Shown piece after piece: positions 26,624 through 35,070 of a stretch of 64,000 nucleotides of DNA. Numbering within the stretch: the stretch's first letter is position 1; each line of letters starts with the position of its first letter. The stretch comes from Collinsella sp. Its GTDB lineage: Bacteria; Actinomycetota; Coriobacteriia; Coriobacteriales; Coriobacteriaceae. Location: positions 1 through 64,000 of the forward strand of contig JAHYYL010000007.1 of assembly GCA_019424965.1 (NCBI GenBank), in the 5' to 3' direction. A program made the translations under genes and the position numbers. Below the pieces are notes generated by a model that was given only the letters and a program-made list of their open reading frames with translations, ran no database searches and was not told the DNA's origin.

Positions 26624-26652
26624 TAGTCATTGGGGACGTTCTTACATGACTA
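26624..26652. repeat. GTCCCC-type palindrome overlapping a stop codon
   Basis: TAGTCAT and ATGACTA flank TGGGGACGTTCTTAC. The right arm contains the TAG stop of the polysaccharide deacetylase-like gene (26650-26652), so the repeat may have replaced the original end of that gene. Confidence 0.6.
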
Positions 26653-28056
26653 GTCTGTGGTGTCATCATCCTCGGCGAGTTGGGGGAACACGGCGTTTTT
26701 GGGCATGGTGACCTTCGTCAGCGAGGTGAGCTTTTTGCTCAGCGATGTATCCGTCTTGACCAGATCGCTCAACGTCACGATTTTGTAGCCGCCGGCAATA
26801 AGCCCGTCGATAATCTGCGGCAGCGCCTCGAGCGTCTGCTCGGCACATTCATCGTTGTCGGTCAGCAGCACAATGTTGCCCGGCGTCACCGAATCGAGCA
26901 CCGTCGAGACCTGCTCGTCGGCACCGTTGAGCAGCCAGTCGCCCGAATCGATATTCCACGAGACCACGGCAGACACCAGGTCCATCGCATCAATCCAGTT
27001 TTGCTCGTCAAAGGCTGCGTAGGGAGCACGCAAAAGCATCGTCGACGTTCCGGTCGCGGACTTGATCGCCTCGGTACCCTTCGAAACCTGCTCGCGCACC
27101 GCATCGCGGTCCTTGCCCTTGAGCGATTCGTCGCTGTAACTGTTGGAGCCGACCTCGCAGCCGGCATCGACAATCGCCTTGGCAGTAGCAGGCGAGGCCT
27201 CGGCCGCATCACCCGACAGGAAGAACGTCGCGGTGACGCCCTTTTCCTTGAGCACCTGCAAGATCTGCTTGGTCGCTCCGCTCGGGCCCTCATCAAACGT
27301 CAGCGCCACGTACTTTTCGTTGCCCTTGGGCGCCACGCTCGCGCACTCGACCACGCAATCGGTGGCGGGCACGACCTCGCCGCGGTCCTGTGTCTTGCCC
27401 GACTGCTCGCCGACCCACACCTCAGAGCGACCCTGGATACCCCACGTCTTAACGTACTCGATGGCACCCGTGCCCTCGACCTTGAGCTTGGGCTCGATAA
27501 CCGTCGCCTGGACCTCGTGCTTCTCGTACGTGTCGCGGCCATCTTTGACCGTCACCTTCTCGCCGCCCGTAAGCTCGCGGCTTTTCCACTTGCCCTGTTT
27601 TATGCGCTTGCCGTCCACCTTTACCGACAGCTTTTCGCCGCCATGGCGGGTCAGCACGCTGTCGTCAACAGCCAGCAGATCCCCGGCGTCGTAGGCATCG
27701 GTCAGCTCCTGGTCGTCGATGAGATTTTGCAGCGTAGAGCCGACGCGCACCGCAGTCTCCTGGCCATTGAGGACGACATCCACGCTGCGGTTGACGTAGC
27801 CCACGACGGCAGCGATAAACAGCACGAGCGCGCAACCCACGGCGATGAGCGCATAGGGCAGGCGAGACGGACGACGGGGTGTGCGGCCGTTGCCGATGCG
27901 AGCGCTACGGTCGCTAAAGCCGCGACTATGGTTGAGATACATCGCGCCGGGCTTACGGTGACGCTTGCGCTGACCGCTGGGCAACTGCCCCAGATCGCGG
28001 CGCGCCGTCGGACGCGCGTCCGAGCGTCCGTGTGAATATGATCCGTTTTGGCGCAT
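26650..28056 (-). CDS. Membrane-anchored polysaccharide deacetylase-like protein, degenerate site
   Basis: The 468-residue protein has a basic cytosolic tail (1-65), one membrane helix (about 67-88), a DUF348/ubiquitin-like extracellular domain (about 92-180), a linker, and a C-terminal NodB-type domain (about 247-450). In active NodB enzymes the metal site uses TFDDGP and HxxxH; here these are TFDEGP and NSYSDE, so both metal histidines are gone, while RAPYAAF is kept. It is probably not a zinc deacetylase and may bind glycan instead. ATG at 28056 follows GGGGGAGGG. The stop lies inside a repeat. Confidence 0.82.
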   Translation of the reverse strand: MRQNGSYSHGRSDARPTARRDLGQLPSGQRKRHRKPGAMYLNHSRGFSDRSARIGNGRTPRRPSRLPYALIAVGCALVLFIAAVVGYVNRSVDVVLNGQETAVRVGSTLQNLIDDQELTDAYDAGDLLAVDDSVLTRHGGEKLSVKVDGKRIKQGKWKSRELTGGEKVTVKDGRDTYEKHEVQATVIEPKLKVEGTGAIEYVKTWGIQGRSEVWVGEQSGKTQDRGEVVPATDCVVECASVAPKGNEKYVALTFDEGPSGATKQILQVLKEKGVTATFFLSGDAAEASPATAKAIVDAGCEVGSNSYSDESLKGKDRDAVREQVSKGTEAIKSATGTSTMLLRAPYAAFDEQNWIDAMDLVSAVVSWNIDSGDWLLNGADEQVSTVLDSVTPGNIVLLTDNDECAEQTLEALPQIIDGLIAGGYKIVTLSDLVKTDTSLSKKLTSLTKVTMPKNAVFPQLAEDDDTTD

Positions 28057-28077
28057 GTGCCCTCCCCCATAAACACA

Positions 28078-28107
28078 GCGAGCCGGAGCAGCATGTCTCC
28101 GGCTCGC
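28078..28107 (-). terminator. Hairpin terminator after the PRC-barrel gene
   Basis: GCGAGCCGGAG pairs perfectly with CTCCGGCTCGC around an 8-base loop, 22 bases past the PRC-barrel gene stop on the minus strand, followed by TGTGTTT. Confidence 0.65.
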
Positions 28108-28128
28108 CTCCCATCATTTGGTACGTCG

Positions 28129-28884
28129 CTATTTGCTAGCTTTCGACGAGCCACCGCTCGCCTTTTGGTATTCGTCCTTAAAGGCCTTGAACATACCGCG
28201 CGTCTTGCCGAGCTGCTTGCCCAGCGCGCGACTGCCCTTGTCCACGGCGACCGAGCCCTTGTCATCGAGCACCTTGGCGCCCTTCTTGACCTTATCGCCC
28301 ACCACGACGCTTGCCTCGGCAGCCTTTGCGGCGGCGCCGCCCGAATACCCGAGCGACTTGACCTCGTCCGAAACGATCATCGCGCCGTCCGCATAGCCGC
28401 GCAGCATCGTCGGCGGCATCTGCGTGTCGCCCACCAACACACTCGAGGCAGTGCCGGCGGTCACGTAGAACGTCTGCACGACACCCGAACGCGGCTTGAA
28501 CTCTACATCCGAGCAATAGCCCACGACATCGCCCGACTCCGTGCGCACGTCCATGCCAACCCAGATAATGCAGTCGTCCAGGTTGATGTCGAGACGTTTG
28601 GCCGCAGCGGCATCGTAGGTGCCCTTGACGTCGTCAACTGCGATGGCGCCCTCGTAGACGCCAATGGCATCGAGCGCCACAAAACGGTCGGGGCGCTCGA
28701 TCATACCCGCGATATCGGACTGGCGAACCATAAAGCCCACCACGCGCGTACCGCCCGGGGTAAAGACCGGAAAGTGAATCTTGCCGAGCTTTTTAGGGCT
28801 GCGCGGCGTGCCATCTTTTTTGGTGCGCTTATCCTCGGTAGGCTTGCGATAGATCTTGGCGCCGACAAAATCCCCGGCGCGCAT
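28129..28884 (-). CDS. PRC-barrel domain protein
   Basis: The 251-residue cytosolic protein contains two PRC-barrel-like halves (about 1-85 and 95-165; VGYCSDVEFKPRSGVV is typical). A flexible C-terminal tail rich in Gly, Ala and Lys follows (about 180-251). PRC barrels are small beta domains that mediate protein or RNA interactions. Its ATG overlaps the TAA of the upstream YtxH gene by one base (TAATG), so the two are coupled and probably act together at the membrane. Function beyond that is unknown. Confidence 0.8.
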   Translation of the reverse strand: MRAGDFVGAKIYRKPTEDKRTKKDGTPRSPKKLGKIHFPVFTPGGTRVVGFMVRQSDIAGMIERPDRFVALDAIGVYEGAIAVDDVKGTYDAAAAKRLDINLDDCIIWVGMDVRTESGDVVGYCSDVEFKPRSGVVQTFYVTAGTASSVLVGDTQMPPTMLRGYADGAMIVSDEVKSLGYSGGAAAKAAEASVVVGDKVKKGAKVLDDKGSVAVDKGSRALGKQLGKTRGMFKAFKDEYQKASGGSSKASK

Positions 28885-29273
28885 TATGCCTCGGTCGAAG
28901 GCTCCGCGGCCTCGGTGTCGGCCTCAACGGCGTTTTCGACCACGACATCGGCGGCGGGCGTCACGTTGCCGCCCGAGATGGCGTCGTTGAGCTGCTCCCG
29001 CAGCTGGTCCATGCGCTCGCGGGCAAGGTCGACCTTGGCACGCAGGTCATCGGTCTTGGCGTCGACCATCGGGCCAAAATCGTTGACCGCGGCACGGGCC
29101 CCCTCGGCACCGTGCTCGTAGGTGTCGCGCATGTTATCCCAGGCGTCGTTGGCGATATCGGCAGCCATGGCGCGGGTCTCGGCGCCCGAGCGCGGAGCCA
29201 GGGCGACGCCGATGATGGCGCCGGCGGCAGCACCGAAGAGCGCACCCGAGATAAAGTTGAAAGTCTTACCCAT
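28884..29273 (-). CDS. YtxH domain protein
   Basis: The 129-residue protein has a hydrophobic glycine-rich N-terminal helix (FISGALFGAAAGAIIGVALAP) followed by an amphipathic helical region (about 35-95) and an acidic tail. This is the YtxH layout: a single membrane anchor with a cytosolic coiled segment, often linked to general stress. ATG at 29273 is preferred because GGAGAGG lies seven bases before it; an ATG two codons earlier is possible. It heads a two-gene transcript with the PRC-barrel gene. Confidence 0.85.
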   Translation of the reverse strand: MGKTFNFISGALFGAAAGAIIGVALAPRSGAETRAMAADIANDAWDNMRDTYEHGAEGARAAVNDFGPMVDAKTDDLRAKVDLARERMDQLREQLNDAISGGNVTPAADVVVENAVEADTEAAEPSTEA

Positions 29274-29324
29274 GTTCATTCCTCTCCTGCGGGCACCTCG
29301 GCGCCCACCGTTTGAATGCTGTCC

Positions 29325-29330
29325 ATTATA
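29325..29330 (-). promoter_or_regulatory. -10 box of the ytxH/PRC promoter
   Basis: The minus strand reads TATAAT preceded by GCGGG, 51 bases before the start codon. The -35 region is not consensus. Confidence 0.55.
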
Positions 29331-29409
29331 CCCGCAGCACAGCGCTTGCCGTCTTGCTCATCTGCGTACGGTAAAGGCGCAGGTACATGATGGTGATAAG
29401 CGGGTGAGC

Positions 29410-30189
29410 CTACTCCTGCGGCATGGCAGGCATGGCCACCGTGGCGGCCGGGTCCTCGCCGGCGCCGTCAACGAGCGGCAGTACTCCCTCGTGCGCGGGG
29501 GCAACCGGAGCCGTCGCGGCGCCACCGTAAACGGCAGTGGGGGCCTCGTGGCTCTCGGCGGTCGCGCCCTCGGTGTCGATTGCCTCCTGCGGCTCGTCGT
29601 CAAAGCTCGGGACGCCCCGGGGCTCCGCGGGCTCGGGCTCGGGCTCGGAAGCCGCCTCGGCAGGAGCCTCGTCGACAGGATCGACGGCAGCCTCGGCAGG
29701 AGCCTCGGCCTCGGCGCGCATGCCCAGCACCAGGTTGCGCAAACCCGCAACCGTACCGTCCACATCGGGAGCGGGCTGGTCGGCATGCAGATAGGCCCAA
29801 TCCATCATAAAGGTCGCCGAAGACAGCGCGCCGATGGCCAGCGCGTCGTCGGGACACGAAAGCTCAACCTCAAAGACACGCTCGTCGTGCTCGCTCACGC
29901 GAGTGCGGCCGCACGAAATGCTGCCGGCAAGCCCGGTCTCGTTCATGAGCTCGACTGTCACGTGCTCCAGCAGATGGCAAAGCTCGGTCTGGCCCATGCA
30001 GTCCTGGAATTCGCGACCGGAATCGCCCAGGCACAGATGCTTGGCAATCGCGGGCACCAGGTAATACACGCGCGCCGTGGCCTCGATGTCCTCCGAGGTC
30101 ATAAGCGGCATGCCGGGGTTCACCAGCACATGCGCGCAGATCTTGTCCTCGCTGACGGTGACCTTAAGGATGTTGAACAGGCCTGCCAT
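29410..30189 (-). CDS. Orphan cyanophycin-synthetase-like N-terminal domain protein
   Basis: Residues about 55-140 match the N-terminal domain of cyanophycin synthetase CphA: HLLEHVTVELM..GL, CGRTR and FEVELSCPDDALAIGAL align with HIVEHVALELQ..G, FGRTR and VFEYVNE..AGRYA. The ATP-grasp and Mur-ligase-like domains of CphA are absent. Instead the protein ends in about 110 residues of low-complexity Ala/Glu/Pro sequence (259 residues in all). In CphA this domain binds the growing chain; its use alone is unknown. ATG at 30189 follows AGGAGAG. It lies 24 bases downstream of a CorC-type gene and is probably cotranscribed. Confidence 0.7.
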   Translation of the reverse strand: MAGLFNILKVTVSEDKICAHVLVNPGMPLMTSEDIEATARVYYLVPAIAKHLCLGDSGREFQDCMGQTELCHLLEHVTVELMNETGLAGSISCGRTRVSEHDERVFEVELSCPDDALAIGALSSATFMMDWAYLHADQPAPDVDGTVAGLRNLVLGMRAEAEAPAEAAVDPVDEAPAEAASEPEPEPAEPRGVPSFDDEPQEAIDTEGATAESHEAPTAVYGGAATAPVAPAHEGVLPLVDGAGEDPAATVAMPAMPQE

Positions 30190-30213
30190 AACTCTCCTCT
30201 ACTCTTCCTTGCC

Positions 30214-31587
30214 CTACTCGTCGCCGTCATGCGGGTCCGCAGAACCCGCGCCCGACGCCGCCGGCTTATCTGCCGAGGGCTCGGAATCCTTCTTATCGGT
30301 TTCGGCCGGAGCGATCACGCGAATGAGCGAGATGCGCTGGCCACGCATCGACTGCACCTTAAACTTGTACCCCGCGACCTCAAACACCTCTCCGATGTCG
30401 GGCACCGAGTCGCAAAGCTCCAAAATCCAGCCGGCGATGGTCTCATAATCATCGCTTTCCTCGAGCGGCCAACCAAGCTCAATCGCGTCATCGCACGAAA
30501 AACGCCCATCGACGAGCCACTCGCGGCGCGAAAGGCGCGTGAGGTACTTGTTGTCGGGGTCGAACTCGTCCTCGATCTCGCCCACGATCTCCTCGACGAT
30601 GTCCTCGATGGTGATGATGCCGGCCGTGCCGCCGTACTCGTCCACGACCACTACGATCTGGTCGTGCGAGGTCTGCATCTCGGACAGCAACGGCAGGATG
30701 TCCTTGGTGTCGGGCACAAAGGTGGCGTCGCGCAAAAAGTCGGCGATGGGCTGGTCGCCCTTGCCGTCGAGCGAAGGCTGGATCAGATCCTTGATGTGCG
30801 CGATGCCGGCGACGTTGTCGGGATCCTCGTGATAGACGGGGATGCGGCTAAAGCCGGTCTGGCGCATGGTGGACAGCACGTCGGCGACCGTCTCGTCGTC
30901 CTCGCACATGGTGGTGTCCACGCGCGGCACCATGACCTCGCGGGCAACGGTGTCGCCCAGGTCGAAGATCTCGTGGATCATGCGCTTTTCCTCGTCGAGC
31001 AGGTCGTCCTGCTCCGAGACCATGTACTTGATCTCTTCCTCCGAGACGTTTTGGCGGTCGTCGGCGCTTTTAATGCGCAGGATGCGGGCCAGGCCATCAG
31101 AGCAAGCGCCGGTCAGCCACACGAGCGGACGGGCGATCTTTTGAAACACCGAAAGCGGCCCCACGACCTGCTTGGACACGCCTTCGGCATTGGCCAGGCC
31201 GATGCGCTTGGGCACGAGCTCGCCAATCACGATAGACACGAAGGCGACCGCGACGGTGATGATGACCGGCGCCAGGCCGCGCGCAATGGCAGAGAGCGGC
31301 GTGATGCCAAAGCTCATGAGCCACGTGGCAAGCGGGTCGGACAGGCTCGTCGAGGCGACGGCGGACGAGGCAAAGCCCACGAGCGTGATGGCGACCTGGA
31401 TGGTGGCAAGCAGCTGGTCGGAATCGGCGGCCAGCTTAATGGCGCGCTCGGCGCGCTTGTCGCCTTCCTCGGCATCGTGCTCCAGCACGGCGCGCTTAGC
31501 CGTGGTGAGAGCCATCTCGGACATAGAGAAGTAGCCGTTGATGAGGGTCAAAACGAGGGTAGTGATAAGGGAGATGGCTATGTCCAT
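30214..31587 (-). CDS. CorC/HlyC-family membrane protein (DUF21 + CBS)
   Basis: The 457-residue protein has an N-terminal DUF21/CNNM membrane domain (about 1-190), a CBS pair (about 205-335, beginning VMVPRVDTTM) and a C-terminal CorC_HlyC FAD-binding-like domain (about 350-430). It ends in a Lys/Asp/Ser tail. CNNM/CorC proteins act in Mg2+ efflux or its regulation in several bacteria; 'hemolysin' in older names is misleading. The start at 31587 begins the first helix; GGAGG lies somewhat far upstream (about 15 bases). The context adds a third magnesium-linked locus. Confidence 0.9.
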   Translation of the reverse strand: MDIAISLITTLVLTLINGYFSMSEMALTTAKRAVLEHDAEEGDKRAERAIKLAADSDQLLATIQVAITLVGFASSAVASTSLSDPLATWLMSFGITPLSAIARGLAPVIITVAVAFVSIVIGELVPKRIGLANAEGVSKQVVGPLSVFQKIARPLVWLTGACSDGLARILRIKSADDRQNVSEEEIKYMVSEQDDLLDEEKRMIHEIFDLGDTVAREVMVPRVDTTMCEDDETVADVLSTMRQTGFSRIPVYHEDPDNVAGIAHIKDLIQPSLDGKGDQPIADFLRDATFVPDTKDILPLLSEMQTSHDQIVVVVDEYGGTAGIITIEDIVEEIVGEIEDEFDPDNKYLTRLSRREWLVDGRFSCDDAIELGWPLEESDDYETIAGWILELCDSVPDIGEVFEVAGYKFKVQSMRGQRISLIRVIAPAETDKKDSEPSADKPAASGAGSADPHDGDE

Positions 31588-31697
31588 CGGGAGTTTCTCG
31601 AACCTCCAAGATTCGGGACGTTAGGGTAAAACGTTGGTGGCGGATACGGCAATTGCGCCGGCGTCCAAACGAGGACGCGGGCGCGCAGGCATGGTCG

Positions 31698-32381
31698 CTA
31701 GATTACGAAGAGGATCACCGCCATGAACTGGAAGATGCTGCCGGCGAGCACCCACAGGTGAAACACGCTGTGCAGATAGCGCACGTTTTTGGCGATATAG
31801 AACGGCACGCCCACGGTGTAGCACACGCCGCCGACGGCGAGCAGGGCAAGTGCCACGGGGTTGAGCAGCGACACGAGCTCGGGCAGCTTAAAGACAACGA
31901 GCCAGCCCATCAGCAGGTAGACCAGGCCGCTTACCCAGTGCGGTTGACGCTCACGCATAAAGCACTCGAGGGCAATGCCGATAATGGCGATGGCCCATAC
32001 GGCAAAGAACAGCGCAGGGCCGCCGTCGTTTGCGAGCGTGATGAGGCAAAACGGGGTATAGCTGCCGGCTATGAGCAAGTAGATGCAGCTGTGGTCGATG
32101 ATGCGGAACACGCGCTTGGCGCGCGCGGGCTGAATCGCGTGGTAGAGCGTGGAGGCTAGGTATTCGAGAATAATGCTGACGCCATAGACAATCGCCGCGG
32201 CCATGTGGGCCGGGGCTCCGCCGCGCAGGGCAGCGAATACGATCAGGAGCACCAGGCCCGCGATACCCAGCAGGCAGCCGACACCATGGGTGACGGAGTT
32301 CATGATCTCCTCGCCCACCGTGTAGTGTGGAACGGCCGCGGTCTTGGGTCGCGGCTTAGAACTGTCGCTCGAATCGGACAT
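31698..32381 (-). CDS. Hemolysin III / PAQR-family membrane protein
   Basis: The 227-residue protein has a short polar N-terminus and seven membrane helices in the PAQR/hemolysin III pattern. The metal-linked motifs are present: NSVTHGVG in helix 1, STLYHA with DHSCIY (helices 2-3), and SVFHLWVLAGS in helix 7. Prokaryotic members are integral membrane proteins of unclear function, possibly hydrolases or lipid-homeostasis factors. ATG at 32381 follows GGAGG; a TTG six codons upstream is the alternative. It stands apart from its neighbours. Confidence 0.9.
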   Translation of the reverse strand: MSDSSDSSKPRPKTAAVPHYTVGEEIMNSVTHGVGCLLGIAGLVLLIVFAALRGGAPAHMAAAIVYGVSIILEYLASTLYHAIQPARAKRVFRIIDHSCIYLLIAGSYTPFCLITLANDGGPALFFAVWAIAIIGIALECFMRERQPHWVSGLVYLLMGWLVVFKLPELVSLLNPVALALLAVGGVCYTVGVPFYIAKNVRYLHSVFHLWVLAGSIFQFMAVILFVI

Positions 32382-32488
32382 GCCGGTTACATCCTCCAAC
32401 GTAAAGAGTTCTCAACACTATATCAAAGCGTTTGGGTACGTGCGAAATTTGCACCATACGCGACCTTTTGTTTACCCATTCTTTGCCT

Positions 32489-32549
32489 GTTGACGCATCA
32501 ACGGCGAACGTCCATAATGCGCTTGCATTAAATGTTGATGTATTAACAT
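32489..32549 (+). promoter_or_regulatory. Promoter and paired operators of the alpha/beta hydrolase gene
   Basis: TTGACG (32490-32495), a 17-base spacer and CATAAT (32513-32518) form a strong promoter. Two related palindromes, TGTTGA-CGCA-TCAACG at 32489-32504 and TGTTGAT-GT-ATTAACA within 32532-32549, flank the -10 box. The pair fits binding by one dimeric repressor at two sites. Confidence 0.6.
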
Positions 32550-32567
32550 CTTATAGGAGAATACCGC

Positions 32568-33533
32568 ATGGCTCAAAACGCACGTTCCCATCGAAAGCTT
32601 AAGATAACCGTCGTTGTTGCGCTGGCGCTCGCTGTCGCGCTGTTCGGATTTGCCGGCAACTTTTTGTTTGACTTCGCGCTGAATCCCCGCGCGCCGTACA
32701 CCATGAAGATGATGCAGGACAGCAAGAACGACAAAGAAGGTGAGCAGCCGGATGCCGAGGACACCGAGGCGCGGGCGTGGTTTAAGGAGAACCGCAAGAG
32801 CAGCAGCCTCACCGCAGATGACGGAACCGAGCTTGGCGCTTGGTATTTTGCCGCCTCGGAGAACACCCACGATTACGCCGTCTGCCTGCATGGATATACC
32901 AACGAGCCCATCGGCATGGCCCGATACGCCAAACGATTCCATGACCGCGGCATGAACGTACTCGCACCCGCCGCCCGCGCCCACGAGCGCTCCGGCGGCG
33001 ACTATATCGGCATGGGCTGGCCCGAGCGCCTCGACATCGTCGCATGGATCGACCAAATCGTTCAGGCTGACCCCGAGGCGCGCATCCTGGTCTTTGGCGA
33101 GTCGATGGGTGCGGCAACCGCCATGAACGTCGCGGGGGAATCTCTGCCCGCAAACGTGAAATGCATTATCGAGGACTGCGGATATACAAGCGTTTGGGAC
33201 GAGTTTTCCCTGCAGCTCAAGGACGTGTTCGGCCTGCCCAGCTTTCCCTTGCTCGATGTAGCAAACTTGGTGTGCAACGTGCGCGCGGGCTACGACTTTC
33301 ATACGGCGAGCAGCGTGGAGCAACTCAAACGCGCAACGGTTCCCATGTTGTTTATCCACGGCGACCAGGACACCTTTGTGCCGTACGACATGCTCGACCA
33401 AAACTACGACGCGTGCGCCAGCAAGGTCAAGCAAAAGCTCACCATCCATGGCGCCACCCACGCCAAGAGTGCGCGAGTTGACCCCGAGCTCTACTGGAAT
33501 ACGGTCGACGGCTTCCTCGACGAGTATTTTTAG
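32568..33533 (+). CDS. Membrane-anchored alpha/beta hydrolase
   Basis: The 321-residue protein has one N-terminal membrane helix (about 13-35) and an extracytoplasmic alpha/beta-hydrolase domain. The catalytic parts are visible: oxyanion-side HGYTNEP, nucleophile elbow GESMG, acid in HGDQDTFVP and histidine in HGATHAKS. It resembles the YfhR/BEM46-like serine hydrolases; the substrate (lipid, ester or peptide) cannot be told. ATG at 32568 follows ATAGGAGAATACCGC. It is monocistronic with its own regulated promoter. Confidence 0.88.
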   Translation: MAQNARSHRKLKITVVVALALAVALFGFAGNFLFDFALNPRAPYTMKMMQDSKNDKEGEQPDAEDTEARAWFKENRKSSSLTADDGTELGAWYFAASENTHDYAVCLHGYTNEPIGMARYAKRFHDRGMNVLAPAARAHERSGGDYIGMGWPERLDIVAWIDQIVQADPEARILVFGESMGAATAMNVAGESLPANVKCIIEDCGYTSVWDEFSLQLKDVFGLPSFPLLDVANLVCNVRAGYDFHTASSVEQLKRATVPMLFIHGDQDTFVPYDMLDQNYDACASKVKQKLTIHGATHAKSARVDPELYWNTVDGFLDEYF

Positions 33534-33573
33534 GCAAATAGTACGGTTTACTGGTCTATCTAACCCCTCCCTG

Positions 33574-33704
33574 TTTTCGGAAGTGCGGGGAAAATCGCGG
33601 GAAGCCCGACCAGACCACAGTTTTATCAACAATTTATCAGGGGTTTTGTTGCCAAAAATCGGTTTGTGATCGGCGGTATTCGATTTTTCACCGCACTTCC
33701 GAAA
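33574..33704. repeat. 131-bp element with 24-bp terminal inverted repeats
   Basis: TTTTCGGAAGTGCGGGGAAAATCG at the left end pairs with 33681-33704 with two mismatches. The AT-richer interior encodes nothing. Size and ends resemble a MITE or long palindromic repeat. It merges with the terminator that follows. Confidence 0.6.
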
Positions 33705-33740
33705 AGCCGCCCGTGGACGCCGTGCCCACGGGCGGCTTTT
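33703..33740. terminator. Bidirectional terminator
   Basis: AAGCCGCCCGTGG pairs with CCACGGGCGGCTT, flanked by AAAA on the left and TTTT on the right. It separates the convergent hydrolase and DUF362 genes. Confidence 0.8.
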
Positions 33741-33787
33741 GCTAACGTTGCGCTACAAAAGTGCTTGATATGTCCAATAGATAGGCG

Positions 33788-34993
33788 CTATTTGACCTCG
33801 ATGAGCTCGTACTTGCTCGTGCCCAGGCCGATCTTCTCGGCGTGTGCGATACAGGCGCGCCAGTCGGTGTCGGGATGCGTGATGCAGAAGGGGTCCTTGG
33901 CCTGCTCGCCCTCCAGATGCTCGTGGTTGTGCTCCATCTTGGCCGCACTATCGGTGAGCTCGGTGTTGGGCAGCGGCTCGGACGCCATGACGGCATCGGC
34001 ACAGGCCTGGTCGATGGCGACCGGGTCGAAGCTCGCGAACATGCCGATATCGTTGACGATAGGCGTGTCGTTTTCGGGATGGCAATCGCAGTTGGGGCTG
34101 ATATCCATGGCAAGCGAGATGTGGAAGCTCGGGCGGCCGTCGACGACGGCCTTGGTGTACTCGGCGATCTTGCAGTTGAGCACGTCGGCCGCAGCGTCAT
34201 AGCCGGGCTTGATGCAGTCCTGGTTGCATGCCGCAATGCAGCGTCCGCAACCCACGCAGCGATCGTGGTCGATGGCGGCCACGTGCACCGTGCGGGTGTT
34301 ACCGTTGGCAAGCTCGCGCTCGCGGGTATCGTCAAACGAGATGGCGTTGTGCGCGCAGATCTTTTCGCAGGCACGGCAGCCAACGCAGTGCTCGGTCGCG
34401 ACGTTCGGCTTGCCGGCGGCATGCTGCTCCATCTTGCCGGCGCGGCTGCCGCCACCCATACCCAGGTTCTTCATGGCGCCGCCAAAGCCGGCCTGCTCAT
34501 GGCCCTTAAAGTGGGTGAGACTGATCACGATATCGGCGTCCATGAGTGCCTGGCCGATCTTGGCCTCGTGCACGTACTCGCCGCCCTCGACCGGGACGAG
34601 CGCCTCGTCGGTGCCCTTGAGGCCGTCGGCGATGATGATCTGGCAACCCGTGGCATACGGGGTAAAGCCGTTCTGGTAGGCGGTGTCGATGTGCTCAAGC
34701 GCGTTTTTGCGGCTACCCACATAGAGCGTATTGCAGTCGGTGAGGAAGGGCTTGCCGCCCAGCTCCTTCACGATATCCGCGACGGCGCGGGCGTAGTTGG
34801 GGCGCAAAAAGCTCAGGTTGCCCAGCTCGCCAAAGTGAATCTTGATGGCGACGAACTTGTTCTCGAAGTCGATCTGCTCAATGCCGGCGCGGCGAATGAG
34901 GCGCTTGAGTTTGTCGAGCTGGCTCTCGCGAGCATGCGTGCGCAGGTTGGTGAAGTACACCTTTGCCGGTGCTGCGGGTGCGGTTGCGGTCAT
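33788..34993 (-). CDS. DUF362 ferredoxin-type protein
   Basis: The 401-residue protein combines a DUF362 domain (about 10-190 and 285-360) with two 4Fe-4S clusters in the middle (EHCVGCRACEKICAHNAI and DRCVGCGRCIAACNQ). A further Cys-containing NCDCHPEND segment and a His-rich NHEHLEG near the end are visible. DUF362 proteins are soluble iron-sulfur proteins of uncertain role, probably in electron transfer. ATG at 34993 follows GAGGGG. No partner enzyme is adjacent. Confidence 0.85.
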   Translation of the reverse strand: MTATAPAAPAKVYFTNLRTHARESQLDKLKRLIRRAGIEQIDFENKFVAIKIHFGELGNLSFLRPNYARAVADIVKELGGKPFLTDCNTLYVGSRKNALEHIDTAYQNGFTPYATGCQIIIADGLKGTDEALVPVEGGEYVHEAKIGQALMDADIVISLTHFKGHEQAGFGGAMKNLGMGGGSRAGKMEQHAAGKPNVATEHCVGCRACEKICAHNAISFDDTRERELANGNTRTVHVAAIDHDRCVGCGRCIAACNQDCIKPGYDAAADVLNCKIAEYTKAVVDGRPSFHISLAMDISPNCDCHPENDTPIVNDIGMFASFDPVAIDQACADAVMASEPLPNTELTDSAAKMEHNHEHLEGEQAKDPFCITHPDTDWRACIAHAEKIGLGTSKYELIEVK

Positions 34994-35070
34994 AGATATA
35001 TCCCCTCGGTCTATATGGCGTTACAGACATAGAGGATGGTACCCGGTGAAGTGGGGTTGAAGTCAAGCAC

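Noticed and set aside
29122..31629. Open frame of 835 codons on the plus strand
   Set aside because: It runs across three well-supported minus-strand genes and has no coherent protein features.
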